Source: Marisediminitalea alba (GTDB taxonomy: Bacteria > Pseudomonadota > Gammaproteobacteria > Enterobacterales > Alteromonadaceae). Taken from it: a DNA stretch of 64,000 nt. Every line of letters begins with the position of its first letter. Position 1 is the stretch's first letter. Both the position numbers and the translations under genes were made by a program. Below, piece after piece: positions 8,992 through 17,798 of this stretch. The notes under the pieces were generated by a model. That model had not been told where the DNA came from. It did not search any database and saw only the letters and a program-made list of their open reading frames with translations. The DNA is taken from positions 114,254-178,253 of the forward strand of contig NZ_PVNP01000013.1 of the NCBI RefSeq assembly GCF_002993365.1, written 5' to 3'.

Positions 8992-10413
8992 ATGAAACCA
9001 ATACTATTACACGAAGACAGATTGTTTCCGGCCGACGAAGCAACCCGATCTGTTGCTCGCGCGCTGTATCAAACAGTCAAAGACCTGCCTATTATCAGCC
9101 CCCACGGTCACACCGATCCGCGCTGGTTTGCCTATGACGAAAATTTTGGTAATGCCACCGAGCTGTTTATTTTACCCGATCACTATGTGTTCAGAATGCT
9201 CTATAGTCAGGGCGTTTCGCTGGAGAATCTCGGTATTCGTCGCTGGGATGGTGGTCCAACCGAAAGCGACCCGCAGAAAATCTGGCAGATTTTTGCTGAC
9301 CATTATTACCTGTTTGCCGGTACGCCATCCAGAATGTGGCTCGATACGGTATTTAAGAATGTGTTTGGTTTAACCGACATGCTGTGCAGCGAAAACGCCA
9401 TGGAGTACTACCATTTCATCACAGCAGAGCTGGCGAAAGACGCATACAAACCCCGCGCTTTAATGGACCGCTTCAATATTGAACTGATTGCCACCACTGA
9501 AGGGGCTCTGGATAATCTTGAGCACCACCGGGTATTAAAAGGCACCGGCTGGGATAAACGTGTTATTACTTCCTTCCGTCCGGATGATGTGGTGGATGCC
9601 TCCCGTGAAGACTTCGCACAGAATATTGAGCTACTCGGTGAAATTACCGGTGAAAATACCAGTGACTGGGAAGGTTACCTGGCCGCTATTCGTCAGCGCC
9701 GCGCGGTATTCCGCGAGCACGGTGCCACAGCCACCGATCACGGCCACCCAACTGCCCGTACCGCAGATCTGTCGAAGGCTGATTGTCAGGCTTTATTCAG
9801 CAAATGCCTGAGCGGCAAAGCCAGCGAAGCTGATCAGGAGTTATTCCGCGCTCAAATGCTTACCGAATTAGCGGGTATGAGTATTGAAGATGGAATGGTT
9901 ATGCAAATCCATCCGGGCGCATTCCGTAATCACAATAACGATGTGTTTACCAAATTCGGCCGCGACAAAGGCGCAGACATTCCGCTGCAAACCGAATACG
10001 TCAACGCCTTAAAACCGCTATTGGATAAATACGGCAACGATCCGCGCCTGAACATCATTTTGTTTACGCTTGATGAAACCGTCTATTCCCGTGAGCTGGC
10101 GCCGCTGGCTGGTCATTATCCGTGCCTTAAGCTGGGCCCTGCCTGGTGGTTCCACGATAGCCCGGAAGGCATGCTGCGTTATCGCCATCAGGTAACCGAA
10201 ACCGCCGGTTTATTTAATACCGTTGGCTTTAACGATGACACCCGCGCCTTCCTGTCGATTCCGGCTCGCCACGACGTAGCCCGCCGTATTGATTGCCGGT
10301 TCCTTGCCAATATGGTGGTGGAACACCGAATTAGCGAAGAAGAAGCTGGCAGCCTGATTAAACAGCTGTCTTACGATCTGGCGAAAAAAGCTTACAAACT
10401 GGGGCAGGCATAA
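8992..10413 (+). CDS. uxaC: Uronate isomerase UxaC
   Basis: UxaC converts D-galacturonate to D-tagaturonate and D-glucuronate to D-fructuronate. The 473-residue protein shows the family signatures: DLPIISPHGHTDPRWFA (metal-binding HxH near residue 37), MEYYHFITAELAKDAYKPRALMDRFNIE, MQIHPGAFRNHN, LGPAWWFHDSPEGM and NTVGFNDDTRAFLSIPARHDVARR. It is an amidohydrolase-fold enzyme of the cytoplasm. The start ATG is 13 bp after the uxaA stop. Confidence 0.97.
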   Translation: MKPILLHEDRLFPADEATRSVARALYQTVKDLPIISPHGHTDPRWFAYDENFGNATELFILPDHYVFRMLYSQGVSLENLGIRRWDGGPTESDPQKIWQIFADHYYLFAGTPSRMWLDTVFKNVFGLTDMLCSENAMEYYHFITAELAKDAYKPRALMDRFNIELIATTEGALDNLEHHRVLKGTGWDKRVITSFRPDDVVDASREDFAQNIELLGEITGENTSDWEGYLAAIRQRRAVFREHGATATDHGHPTARTADLSKADCQALFSKCLSGKASEADQELFRAQMLTELAGMSIEDGMVMQIHPGAFRNHNNDVFTKFGRDKGADIPLQTEYVNALKPLLDKYGNDPRLNIILFTLDETVYSRELAPLAGHYPCLKLGPAWWFHDSPEGMLRYRHQVTETAGLFNTVGFNDDTRAFLSIPARHDVARRIDCRFLANMVVEHRISEEEAGSLIKQLSYDLAKKAYKLGQA

Positions 10414-10415
10414 TC

Positions 10416-11879
10416 ATGGCGGCGTCGTTAAATAATGCTACACTGGCCACCTTGCCTGCCGAGGTAAAAAAGCCTGACTACGATCGCGCTGTACGCAGCC
10501 GCGGTATTGTGCACATTGGGCCGGGCGCATTTCATCGCGCCCATCAGGCTGTGTATACCGACATGGCGATGGCTTATGGTGGTAACTGGCGAATTACCGG
10601 TGTGTCGATGCGCAGCGCTACGCTGAAACAAAAAATGGCCGATCAGGACAATCTGTATTCACTGGTAGTACTGGATAACGAGCCCTATGTGCAGGTAATT
10701 GGCGCTTTCGACAGCGTACTGGTATTAAATGAAGACCGTGAAGCCATTATGGCTGCGCTGACCGACGCCAACACGCATATTATTTCGTTAACGATTACTG
10801 AGAAGGGGTATTGCCTGGCCAGTAATGGTGAGCTGGATACGTCCCATGCCGACATCATGCACGATTTATCCAATCCTGATGAGCCGGTATCGGCGGTAGG
10901 GCTTATCGTAAGTGCGCTCAAGCACCGCTTTGAACAGCAACAGACTGATATTACCGTAATCAGTTGCGACAACCTGGCTGATAACGGCAAAAAGCTGGCC
11001 AAAGCCGTATTGCAGTTTGCTCAGAAAATCCAGCCCGAACTGGCGCATTGGATTGAACAGAACATTGCCTTTCCCTGCACCATGGTTGATAGCATTACGC
11101 CGGCCACCGATGAAGCACTGATTAGCCTGGCAGCCGACAAGCTGGGTGTTGAAGATGCCTGGCCTATCCAGCGCGAAGGCTTTACCCAGTGGGTGGTTGA
11201 GGACAAATTCAGCGGGCCGCGTCCGGCCTGGGATAAGGTTGGTGTCACCTTTACCGATGATGTCGCCGCCTTTGAAAATGCCAAACTGCGTATTTTAAAT
11301 GGCACTCACTCAACGCTTGCTTACACCGGTATTTTGCTTGGTAAAGAAACCGTTTATGAAGCGATCAGCGACAGCGCCCTGGAAGCCTTTATTCGTCGTT
11401 TGCTCAGTGATGAAATTATTCCATCTATCAATGCAGAAGGCGTGATGGATTTACCGGCCTACGCGGAAGATATTTTAAATCGCTACAAGAACCGCCACAT
11501 TCGCCACTTGTTGGCACAAATCGCCTGGGATGGCTCGCAGAAGCTTCCTTTCCGTGTGCTTAATACCGTGCGCGACAACTTAAAACTTGGTCAGCAGGCA
11601 AAACTGCTGTGCGTACCGATTGCAGCATGGATTTTATTTATTGCTAAACGTGCTAGCGACCAGGAAGAGCTGGTGGATCCGCTGGCAGAAACCTTAATTG
11701 GTTTAGCCAGTCAGCACCAGGGTGACCTGCCGGCGCTCGGTGCAGCGGTGCTGAATCTGCCTCAGGTGTTCGCCGAACTGACGGCCAACAAATGGTTTAA
11801 AGACACCGTGCAGGAATACGTTGAGGTGCTGTCATCCATCACCGGCGACAATGCTGCCGACGTGTTAGGAGCACTGTAA
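10416..11879 (+). CDS. Mannitol dehydrogenase family oxidoreductase, UxuB-like
   Basis: This is a 487-residue NAD-dependent polyol/sugar-acid reductase. It has IVHIGPGAFHRAHQAVYTDM, LTITEKGYC, NIAFPCTMVDSITPAT, FTQWVVEDKF and LRILNGTHSTLAY, and it aligns from end to end with what I recall of E. coli fructuronate reductase UxuB. UxuB makes mannonate, but no mannonate dehydratase is encoded here. The dehydratase next to it is altronate-specific UxaA. The enzyme may therefore reduce tagaturonate to altronate, or may serve a mannonate route completed elsewhere. I leave the symbol empty for that reason. It starts 2 bp after uxaC. Confidence 0.88.
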   Translation: MAASLNNATLATLPAEVKKPDYDRAVRSRGIVHIGPGAFHRAHQAVYTDMAMAYGGNWRITGVSMRSATLKQKMADQDNLYSLVVLDNEPYVQVIGAFDSVLVLNEDREAIMAALTDANTHIISLTITEKGYCLASNGELDTSHADIMHDLSNPDEPVSAVGLIVSALKHRFEQQQTDITVISCDNLADNGKKLAKAVLQFAQKIQPELAHWIEQNIAFPCTMVDSITPATDEALISLAADKLGVEDAWPIQREGFTQWVVEDKFSGPRPAWDKVGVTFTDDVAAFENAKLRILNGTHSTLAYTGILLGKETVYEAISDSALEAFIRRLLSDEIIPSINAEGVMDLPAYAEDILNRYKNRHIRHLLAQIAWDGSQKLPFRVLNTVRDNLKLGQQAKLLCVPIAAWILFIAKRASDQEELVDPLAETLIGLASQHQGDLPALGAAVLNLPQVFAELTANKWFKDTVQEYVEVLSSITGDNAADVLGAL

Positions 11880-12517
11880 TGAGCGACTTTAAAAGCCTGA
11901 TAGAGGGCACGCCATTACTACCGATTCTGCAACCACACAGTGTAGAGCAGGCCGTTAATATTGCCGGTGCCGTGCATGCCAGTGGTTTACGTAGTATTGA
12001 AGTGGTGCGCCGTACACCAGTAGCCGCGGCTGCGGTTACCGCCATTCGCGAAGCTTTTCCGGAGCTATTGGTGGGCATGGGCACCGTGTTAAATCAGGCG
12101 CATGTGCAGGAAGCGGTAGACGCCGGAAGTCAGTTTATTATTACCCCGACTCTCAGTGAAAAACTGCTGTCGGCGCTGAGCGACATTAATATTCCCTATC
12201 TGCCTGGTACTGCTTCTCCCTCAGACATTTTACTGGCCGTTGAGGCCGGCTTGTCGGAAGTGAAATTCTTTCCGGCCAGTTTAAGCGGTGGTGCCGCTAT
12301 GCTGAAAAATTTCAGCGCTATTTTTCCGGAAGTATCACTCTGCCCAACCGGTGGTATTTCCAATTCTAATTTGCATGAGTACAGCAGCCTGCCTAACGTG
12401 TTCGCCGTGGGCGGCTCCTGGATGATTCCAAAGAGCTGTGTAGCAAGCGGCGACTGGCAGGGCGTAACCGCTGCCTGTGCGCTGGCGCAACAACAATTTA
12501 CTAAGGATGCCGCGTGA
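11879..12517 (+). CDS. eda: KDPG aldolase Eda
   Basis: Eda splits 2-keto-3-deoxy-6-phosphogluconate to pyruvate and glyceraldehyde 3-phosphate, the last step of uronate breakdown. The 212-residue TIM-barrel protein has LLPILQPHSVEQAVNIA, SIEVVRRTP, GMGTVLNQ, IITPTLS, the Schiff-base lysine in EVKFFPAS and CPTGGIS. Its start ATG overlaps the uxuB-like stop by one base (TAATG), and its own stop overlaps the kdgK start (GTGA), so translation is coupled on both sides. Confidence 0.96.
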   Translation: MSDFKSLIEGTPLLPILQPHSVEQAVNIAGAVHASGLRSIEVVRRTPVAAAAVTAIREAFPELLVGMGTVLNQAHVQEAVDAGSQFIITPTLSEKLLSALSDINIPYLPGTASPSDILLAVEAGLSEVKFFPASLSGGAAMLKNFSAIFPEVSLCPTGGISNSNLHEYSSLPNVFAVGGSWMIPKSCVASGDWQGVTAACALAQQQFTKDAA

Positions 12518-13428
12518 AAAGAGTCGTCATTTTTGGGGAATGTATGGTGGAACTGGTGTCAACCAGCGCCACCGAACTAAAGAAGAGTTTTGCGGGTGAC
12601 ACCTACAACACCGCAGTGTACTTAAAACGCAATGCGCCGGGCCTGTCGGTAAGTTATCTGACCGCTATTGGCGAAGACTTTTTAAGTAATGAACTGCTGT
12701 TTGCCATGGGTGATGAGCAAATAAATACCGACCATGTTTATCGCTGTAGCAAGCGTAATCTGGGTTTGTATATGGTACGAACCGACAAGTACGGCGAGCG
12801 TACCTTTGCCTACTGGCGGGATGGCTCGGCAGCCACACAAACCCTCAATGTGATGACTCAGGCCCCGGATAATATCGAGATGTTTTATTTTTCGGGCATT
12901 TCGGTGGCTATTTTAGATGTTGAGCAGCGCGAGAAGCTGTTTGACCTGATCAAGACCTTACGCAGCAGCGGCTGCCGAATTGTCTTTGATCCTAACTACC
13001 GCCCGCGCCTGTGGCGTGATCAGCAGGAAGCTCAGGAGTGGATGGATAAAAGTTATCAGGTTGCTGATATCGCGTTCCCTGGTGGCGATGATCACCTCGC
13101 ACTATATGGGCATACCAATGCTGATGACGTGCTCGCGCACCTCGCCCCGTTTGGCATTGGCGAAGTGGTAATGAAAAACGGCGCAGTAGGTGTGCATATT
13201 GTCAATCACCAAGGCCAGTTTATCGTTCCGGTGCAAACGGTAACTAATGTGGTGGATACCACCGCCGCTGGCGATGCGTTTAACGGCGGCTATCTTGCTG
13301 CGCGGTTATCCGGCAAAAACGTGACGGAGTCCGCCAGCTTTGGTGCCATGGTGGCCGGTACGGTTATCCAGCACCCCGGTGCCATTATTCCGGCCGACAC
13401 GTTAAGAAAGGCCGTAACACCCCTTTAA
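12514..13428 (+). CDS. kdgK: 2-Keto-3-deoxygluconate kinase KdgK
   Basis: A PfkB-family kinase of 304 residues that phosphorylates KDG made by UxaA to give KDPG for Eda. Visible signatures are FGECMVELVS at the N-terminus, FAGDTYNTAVYLKR, and the C-terminal ATP/active-site run VVDTTAAGDAFNGGYLAARL with the catalytic aspartate in AGDAF. The start is GTG, overlapping the eda stop by 4 bp. It is the last gene of the uronate operon and is followed by a hairpin at 13438-13461. Confidence 0.95.
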   Translation: MKRVVIFGECMVELVSTSATELKKSFAGDTYNTAVYLKRNAPGLSVSYLTAIGEDFLSNELLFAMGDEQINTDHVYRCSKRNLGLYMVRTDKYGERTFAYWRDGSAATQTLNVMTQAPDNIEMFYFSGISVAILDVEQREKLFDLIKTLRSSGCRIVFDPNYRPRLWRDQQEAQEWMDKSYQVADIAFPGGDDHLALYGHTNADDVLAHLAPFGIGEVVMKNGAVGVHIVNHQGQFIVPVQTVTNVVDTTAAGDAFNGGYLAARLSGKNVTESASFGAMVAGTVIQHPGAIIPADTLRKAVTPL

Positions 13429-13437
13429 GGAATATCT

Positions 13438-13461
13438 CAGCAGGGTAACTTTGCCCTGCTG
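13438..13461 (+). terminator. Hairpin after kdgK
   Basis: Eight-base arms CAGCAGGG and CCCTGCTG enclose an 8-nt loop, 10 bp after the kdgK stop. There is no U-tract, so it may be a weak terminator or an mRNA-end stabiliser. Confidence 0.5.
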
Positions 13462-13586
13462 GCTAACCGCTCATCCCCCTCCATTTACCATTTACCCGTC
13501 GTTATCACCGTTAGTCATTTATTCCACCAGACTTGATTTAATCAGGCATTCTGTGTTCCATAGCACAACCGTTAAGGAGACATTTC

Positions 13587-14954
13587 ATGCTTAAATGGAT
13601 AACAGGTTTGGTTGCCGGATTAGTCCTGGCAACTAGCAGCGCGGCCATGGAAACCGCGGGTGATTGGCACGGCGAACTCAATATTCAGCCTGGTGTATCA
13701 TTGCCTTTGGTACTGCATATTGCGGGCAGTGAGCCCGACTGGCAGGTTAGTCTGGATAGCCCGAACCAGGGGGCATTCGGCATCCCGGGCAGTGCCGAGA
13801 AAATGACAGATACGCAGGTAACGTTGAAGTTTGCTGCCATCGGTGCTTCTTATGAGGCGGCGCTGGAAGACGGCAAGCTGGCAGGGACATTCACTCAAAG
13901 CGGCAAGTCTTTTGCGCTGACCCTGGCCCGCCAGACCGAGGAAGGAAAAGAGAAAGCCAAACAAGCCGCGGCACGACCTCAGCACCCTGAAGCGCCTTTT
14001 CCCTATACCGTTGAAGAAGTCAGTTACCCACATACTACCGGGGCTTTTGAGTTTGCCGCAACGCTTACTCTGCCTGACGGCAAAGGCCCTTTCCCGGCTG
14101 CCATACTGGTGTCCGGCTCGGGCCCGCAGGATCGTGATGAGACCCTGATGGGTCATAAGCCTTTTCTGGTGATTGCCGACCATCTGACTAAAGCCGGCAT
14201 CGCGGTATTACGGTTTGATGATCGCGGTACTGCTAAAAGTGGCGGTACCTTTGCCGGAGCAACCATTGATGATTTCAGCACCGACGTGGCATCCGCTTTC
14301 GAGTACTTAAACACCCGGGATGAAATAAACCAGCAAAAGATTGGTCTAATCGGACACAGTGAGGGCGGTGTCACGGCACCACTGTTTGCAGCCCGTCAGC
14401 CAGACGTTGCATTTGTTGTGTTGCTGGCAGGATTAGGTGTGGATGGCACAACACTATGGGCAGAACAACAACGGGATATGGCGGTGGCCTACGGATTGCC
14501 CAATGGCGAGGCTATTTATCAGGCGATGCGCGTGTTTGCTGAGCAGGTGATTGCCGGGGAAAGCCCTCAGGCCATAGAGCAGGATTTACTGAGCAAAGGT
14601 TATGACAAAGCCACAGCCCAACAGTATCTTAAAGTGGTGGCTAACGAGTGGGGGCGAAGTTTTTTAACCTATCAGCCTGAAGAGGTATTGCCAAAGCTGA
14701 CTATGCCGGTACTGGCATTAAATGGCGAGAAGGATTTGCAGGTGGCTGCAGCCACGAATATCGGAGGTATGGAGGCCATTTTTGCAAGCTCGGAAAACGA
14801 GGATGTAACGCTGAAAATACTGCCGGATCTTAATCACCTTTTTCAGCAGGCTGAATCCGGCCTGCCGGACGAATATGGCAGGATTAATCAGACGTTTGCG
14901 CCACAGGCGCTATTGATTATCAGTGACTGGATCAGCAGCCGGGTGGGAGAATAG
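13587..14954 (+). CDS. Secreted alpha/beta hydrolase
   Basis: The 455-residue protein has a signal peptide (about 1-21, ending SSAAM), an N-terminal beta domain of about 115 residues with a DUF3887/lipocalin-like look, and an alpha/beta hydrolase domain from about residue 145. The nucleophile elbow is GHSEGG, the oxyanion segment is VSGSGPQDRD, the acid loop is NGEKDLQV and the His is in LPDLNHLFQQ. Such proteins are esterases or dienelactone-hydrolase-like enzymes of unknown substrate. The start ATG has AAGGAGA upstream. The sensor kinase gene begins 1 bp after its stop, so the hydrolase is probably expressed with the two-component pair. Confidence 0.85.
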   Translation: MLKWITGLVAGLVLATSSAAMETAGDWHGELNIQPGVSLPLVLHIAGSEPDWQVSLDSPNQGAFGIPGSAEKMTDTQVTLKFAAIGASYEAALEDGKLAGTFTQSGKSFALTLARQTEEGKEKAKQAAARPQHPEAPFPYTVEEVSYPHTTGAFEFAATLTLPDGKGPFPAAILVSGSGPQDRDETLMGHKPFLVIADHLTKAGIAVLRFDDRGTAKSGGTFAGATIDDFSTDVASAFEYLNTRDEINQQKIGLIGHSEGGVTAPLFAARQPDVAFVVLLAGLGVDGTTLWAEQQRDMAVAYGLPNGEAIYQAMRVFAEQVIAGESPQAIEQDLLSKGYDKATAQQYLKVVANEWGRSFLTYQPEEVLPKLTMPVLALNGEKDLQVAAATNIGGMEAIFASSENEDVTLKILPDLNHLFQQAESGLPDEYGRINQTFAPQALLIISDWISSRVGE

Positions 14955-14955
14955 T

Positions 14956-15987
14956 GTGAAGCAATACTGGCTGCTCCAGGTTACCGGTTGGGGACTATTC
15001 TACGCCATTGACTCAATGTTAAAAGTGGCTGCAGGCATAGTCAGCTATCCGTTATTTATCGCTGTCTTTATCCTCTATGGCTTTGCTATGGCGGCTTCAC
15101 ATTGTTTGCGCATCTGGTATCGCCGCTGGCAGCGCTTACCCTTGTTAAAAGTCGTTGCCGGCGTCATAACAGCATCCCTGCTTGCTGCCGGCGGCGCAAC
15201 GAGTCTGATGCTCGGCACCCTGGTGGTCATCAAAAACCCGATTATCCAACAGGCCAGTGGCGCATTGGATTTGCTGTTTATTAACAATTTGCTGGTGGTT
15301 TGGGCCGTTCTGCTTATCTGGAGTGGCCTGTACTTTTTTATTACCCGGCAACGTAAAGTAGATGAGCTTGAGACGACTCAGGAAGACCTCCAGCAAAACC
15401 TGCAACAGGCGCAGTTAAACGCCTTGCTGAGTCAGTTGAATCCGCACTTTATGTTTAACTGCATTAATAATATTCGTGCACTGATATTAGAAGATGCGGC
15501 TAAGGCCAGAGAGATGCTGGCCAATCTGGCTGATATGCTAAGGTATAATCTGCAAAGTGATGCCGGGGAAACCTCATCGTTGTCTGCCGAACTGGCTATT
15601 GTTGAGACTTACGTGAGCCTGATGAAGATGCAGTATGAATCCCGTCTGGCCTACCAGGTGACGGTGGACGATAAAGTTAGCCAGGATTGCCCCGTACCGC
15701 GATTAATGCTGCAATTGCTGGTGGAGAACGCTATCAAGCATGGTATCGCCAGGCAGGTAGAGGGCGGTGTGGTTAGCGTGTCTATCGGCCTTGCCGAGCA
15801 TTGCCTGCTGATTGAAGTGGCCAACCCTGGTTCACTGAATGCCGGCCAGGGCGGTATAGGCGTTGAGAATATTCGTCAGCGGCTGGCAATACTTTATACA
15901 GAGCAGCAGGCGTTTACGCTGAGCCAACAGCAAGACAAGGTCGTGGCACGGGTACAAATACCGTATAAGGACAAACCATGCGGGTAG
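14956..15987 (+). CDS. LytS-type sensor histidine kinase
   Basis: A 343-residue membrane kinase of the His_kinase (PF06580) family. The N-terminal 125 residues hold about four membrane helices and no extracellular domain, followed by a short coiled coil and the phospho-acceptor region LLSQLNPHFMFNCINNIRAL with the conserved His. The ATP-binding part has LVENAIKHGI and GGIGVENIRQRL. The start is GTG, 1 bp after the hydrolase stop. Its end overlaps the regulator gene by 10 bp, which is typical of LytS/LytR pairs. Confidence 0.92.
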   Translation: MKQYWLLQVTGWGLFYAIDSMLKVAAGIVSYPLFIAVFILYGFAMAASHCLRIWYRRWQRLPLLKVVAGVITASLLAAGGATSLMLGTLVVIKNPIIQQASGALDLLFINNLLVVWAVLLIWSGLYFFITRQRKVDELETTQEDLQQNLQQAQLNALLSQLNPHFMFNCINNIRALILEDAAKAREMLANLADMLRYNLQSDAGETSSLSAELAIVETYVSLMKMQYESRLAYQVTVDDKVSQDCPVPRLMLQLLVENAIKHGIARQVEGGVVSVSIGLAEHCLLIEVANPGSLNAGQGGIGVENIRQRLAILYTEQQAFTLSQQQDKVVARVQIPYKDKPCG

Positions 15988-16694
15988 TCATAGTGGAAGA
16001 CAGCCGACTGGCGAGACTGGAGTTGTGTGAGCAGTTGTCGCAACTGCCAAATGTCACTCTGGTGGGGCAGGCCGATACAGTGGAAAGTGCCACTGCTCTT
16101 ATCGACGAAGTGCAGCCCGACCTGATTCTGCTGGACATCGACTTACCCGGAGGCACCGGCTTCGACTTACTAGAGCAACTTGAGGTATTGCCAAAAGTGG
16201 TGTTTACCACTGCCTTTGACGAATTTGCTGTGCGCTCTTTTGAAGTGGATGCGCTGGATTATTTGCTTAAACCCATTACCTTACCGCGATTAACCAAAGC
16301 CCTGGCCAAAGCTGAGGCGCAACTTGCCGCGCAAGAGGCTGTAACCACCGAGTCCAGACTGCATGGCGACAGCCAGTTGTTTTTAAAAGAGGGCGAGCAA
16401 TGCTGGCTGATCAGGCTTAAACAGGTACAGCTGTTTGAATCGGTTGGTAATTACACAAGGGTTTATTTTGATCAGCATAAGCCGATGTTGAATAAGGCCA
16501 TTTCGCATATTGAGGCGCGTTTGCCTGAAGCCGAATTTTTTCGCATCAACCGTTCAGAAATTATCAACCTGGCCTTTATCGACGATATTGAAGTGCCGCT
16601 TAACGGCCAGTGGCAGGTACGTATGCAAAACGGGCGTATTCTGGTGCCCTCACGCCGCCAGGCTCAGGCATTCAGGCAACGGTTATCACTGTAA
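15978..16694 (+). CDS. LytTR-family response regulator
   Basis: A 238-residue protein with a receiver domain (about 1-120; phospho-acceptor Asp in LILLDIDLPGGTGFDLL, TTAFDEFAVRSFEVDALDYLLKPI) and a C-terminal LytTR DNA-binding domain (about 135-236; VQLFESVGNYTRVYF, FFRINRSEIINLAFI). It is the partner of the LytS-type kinase. The targets are unknown, but the linked hydrolase gene is one candidate. Confidence 0.94.
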   Translation: MRVVIVEDSRLARLELCEQLSQLPNVTLVGQADTVESATALIDEVQPDLILLDIDLPGGTGFDLLEQLEVLPKVVFTTAFDEFAVRSFEVDALDYLLKPITLPRLTKALAKAEAQLAAQEAVTTESRLHGDSQLFLKEGEQCWLIRLKQVQLFESVGNYTRVYFDQHKPMLNKAISHIEARLPEAEFFRINRSEIINLAFIDDIEVPLNGQWQVRMQNGRILVPSRRQAQAFRQRLSL

Positions 16695-16746
16695 CCCCGC
16701 TTAAACAATGTTATCCTAATTACATAGCTACGCAGGAAGAATAAAA

Positions 16747-17196
16747 ATGAAACCAATAGTATATGTATCCGGCACCTTTGATTTATTTCACAGTAACCAT
16801 CTTAAGATGATTGAATATGGCGCTGGCTTTGGTGGTACTTTAATTGTGGGCGTTAGTACGGATGAACTTGTCTGTACCTATAAGAATCCCCCTGCAGTGC
16901 CTTATGAAGAGCGTGCGGCGATTATTTCTGCTTTAAAATACCCCAATATGGTTATCCCTCAGCGCTCGTTGGATCATACCGACCGGGTAAAAGATCTCAA
17001 TATCGACGTGTTCGTGGTAGGGGATGACTGGCGCGGAAAATATGATTACCTGCGCGACTTAGGCGTGGAAGTTTACTACTTCCCTTATGGTGAAGGGGTG
17101 AGTTCCACCAGATTAAAACAGCAAATCACCGAACAATACAACAAGTTGAAAAGCACCGCCGATAAGCACGAAAACCCGGAGATTAAAAAATCATGA
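16747..17196 (+). CDS. TagD-like glycerol-3-phosphate cytidylyltransferase family protein
   Basis: A 149-residue nucleotidyltransferase of the TagD/GCT type: VSGTFDLFHSNH at the N-terminus, VGVSTDELV, PYEERAAIISALKY, VFVVGDDWRGKYDYL and GVSSTRLK near the end. These match the order in Bacillus TagD, which makes CDP-glycerol from CTP. The catalytic HxGH motif reads HSNH here, so the Gly is replaced by Asn, which could change substrate or activity. The ATGA overlap with the following SDR gene shows the two are translated together. The nucleotide-activated product is unknown. Confidence 0.85.
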   Translation: MKPIVYVSGTFDLFHSNHLKMIEYGAGFGGTLIVGVSTDELVCTYKNPPAVPYEERAAIISALKYPNMVIPQRSLDHTDRVKDLNIDVFVVGDDWRGKYDYLRDLGVEVYYFPYGEGVSSTRLKQQITEQYNKLKSTADKHENPEIKKS

Positions 17197-17798
17197 AGCG
17201 AGTATTAATCACCGGGGGCAGCGGCGATTGGGCGCAGAGTTTTAAGCAGCAATACGGTAATCAATTCCACATTGATACGCCAGGGCGCAGTGAGCTGGAT
17301 GTCACCAGCGAAGACTCTGTTAAAGCCTATTTTGCCGGACTTTCTGCTCCCTACGATATTGTGATCAACAATGCCGGCTCTATCCATCCTAAGCGTATTC
17401 TGGAGTCTGACAGTGCGTTGTGGGTTAATGATATTCAGGTGAATCTGGTGGGTACGTATTATGTATGTAAGTATGCGCTTACTGATTCTGAATCTACTCA
17501 GCTAATTCAGATCTCATCAACGGCTGGGTTTAATGCCTACAAGGACTGGTCGTCGTACTGTGCGTCAAAAGCCGGCGTGATCACCTTATCGAAAAGTCTC
17601 GCTGCCGATGGTTACAACTCAATTTGTTTATGCCCCGGCGCTATTGATACCAAATTCCGCGATTACTTTGATTTACCAAACAATAATATGATGACCTGCG
17701 AACAACTCACCGGCTACGTGATGCAGGTAATCAACGGTGAATTTACACCCGGAGATGTGCTGTTTATCCGGGCTAACGAGTTTGAGTTGAATCCGTAA
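17193..17798 (+). CDS. Short-chain dehydrogenase/reductase
   Basis: A 201-residue SDR with a Rossmann start (VLITGGSGDWAQSF), the NNAG motif, the Ser of SSTAG and the catalytic YCASK. The protein is short for the family (usually about 250), with a reduced C-terminal substrate loop. It overlaps the cytidylyltransferase gene by 4 bp. Paired cytidylyltransferase and SDR genes occur in CDP-polyol pathways such as TarI/TarJ, so a reductase that makes the polyol phosphate activated by its partner is a reasonable guess, not a demonstrated function. Confidence 0.85.
   Translation: MKRVLITGGSGDWAQSFKQQYGNQFHIDTPGRSELDVTSEDSVKAYFAGLSAPYDIVINNAGSIHPKRILESDSALWVNDIQVNLVGTYYVCKYALTDSESTQLIQISSTAGFNAYKDWSSYCASKAGVITLSKSLAADGYNSICLCPGAIDTKFRDYFDLPNNNMMTCEQLTGYVMQVINGEFTPGDVLFIRANEFELNP

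Noticed and set aside
13698..14183. 161-codon minus-strand open frame
   Set aside because: It is antisense to the alpha/beta hydrolase and has no family features.
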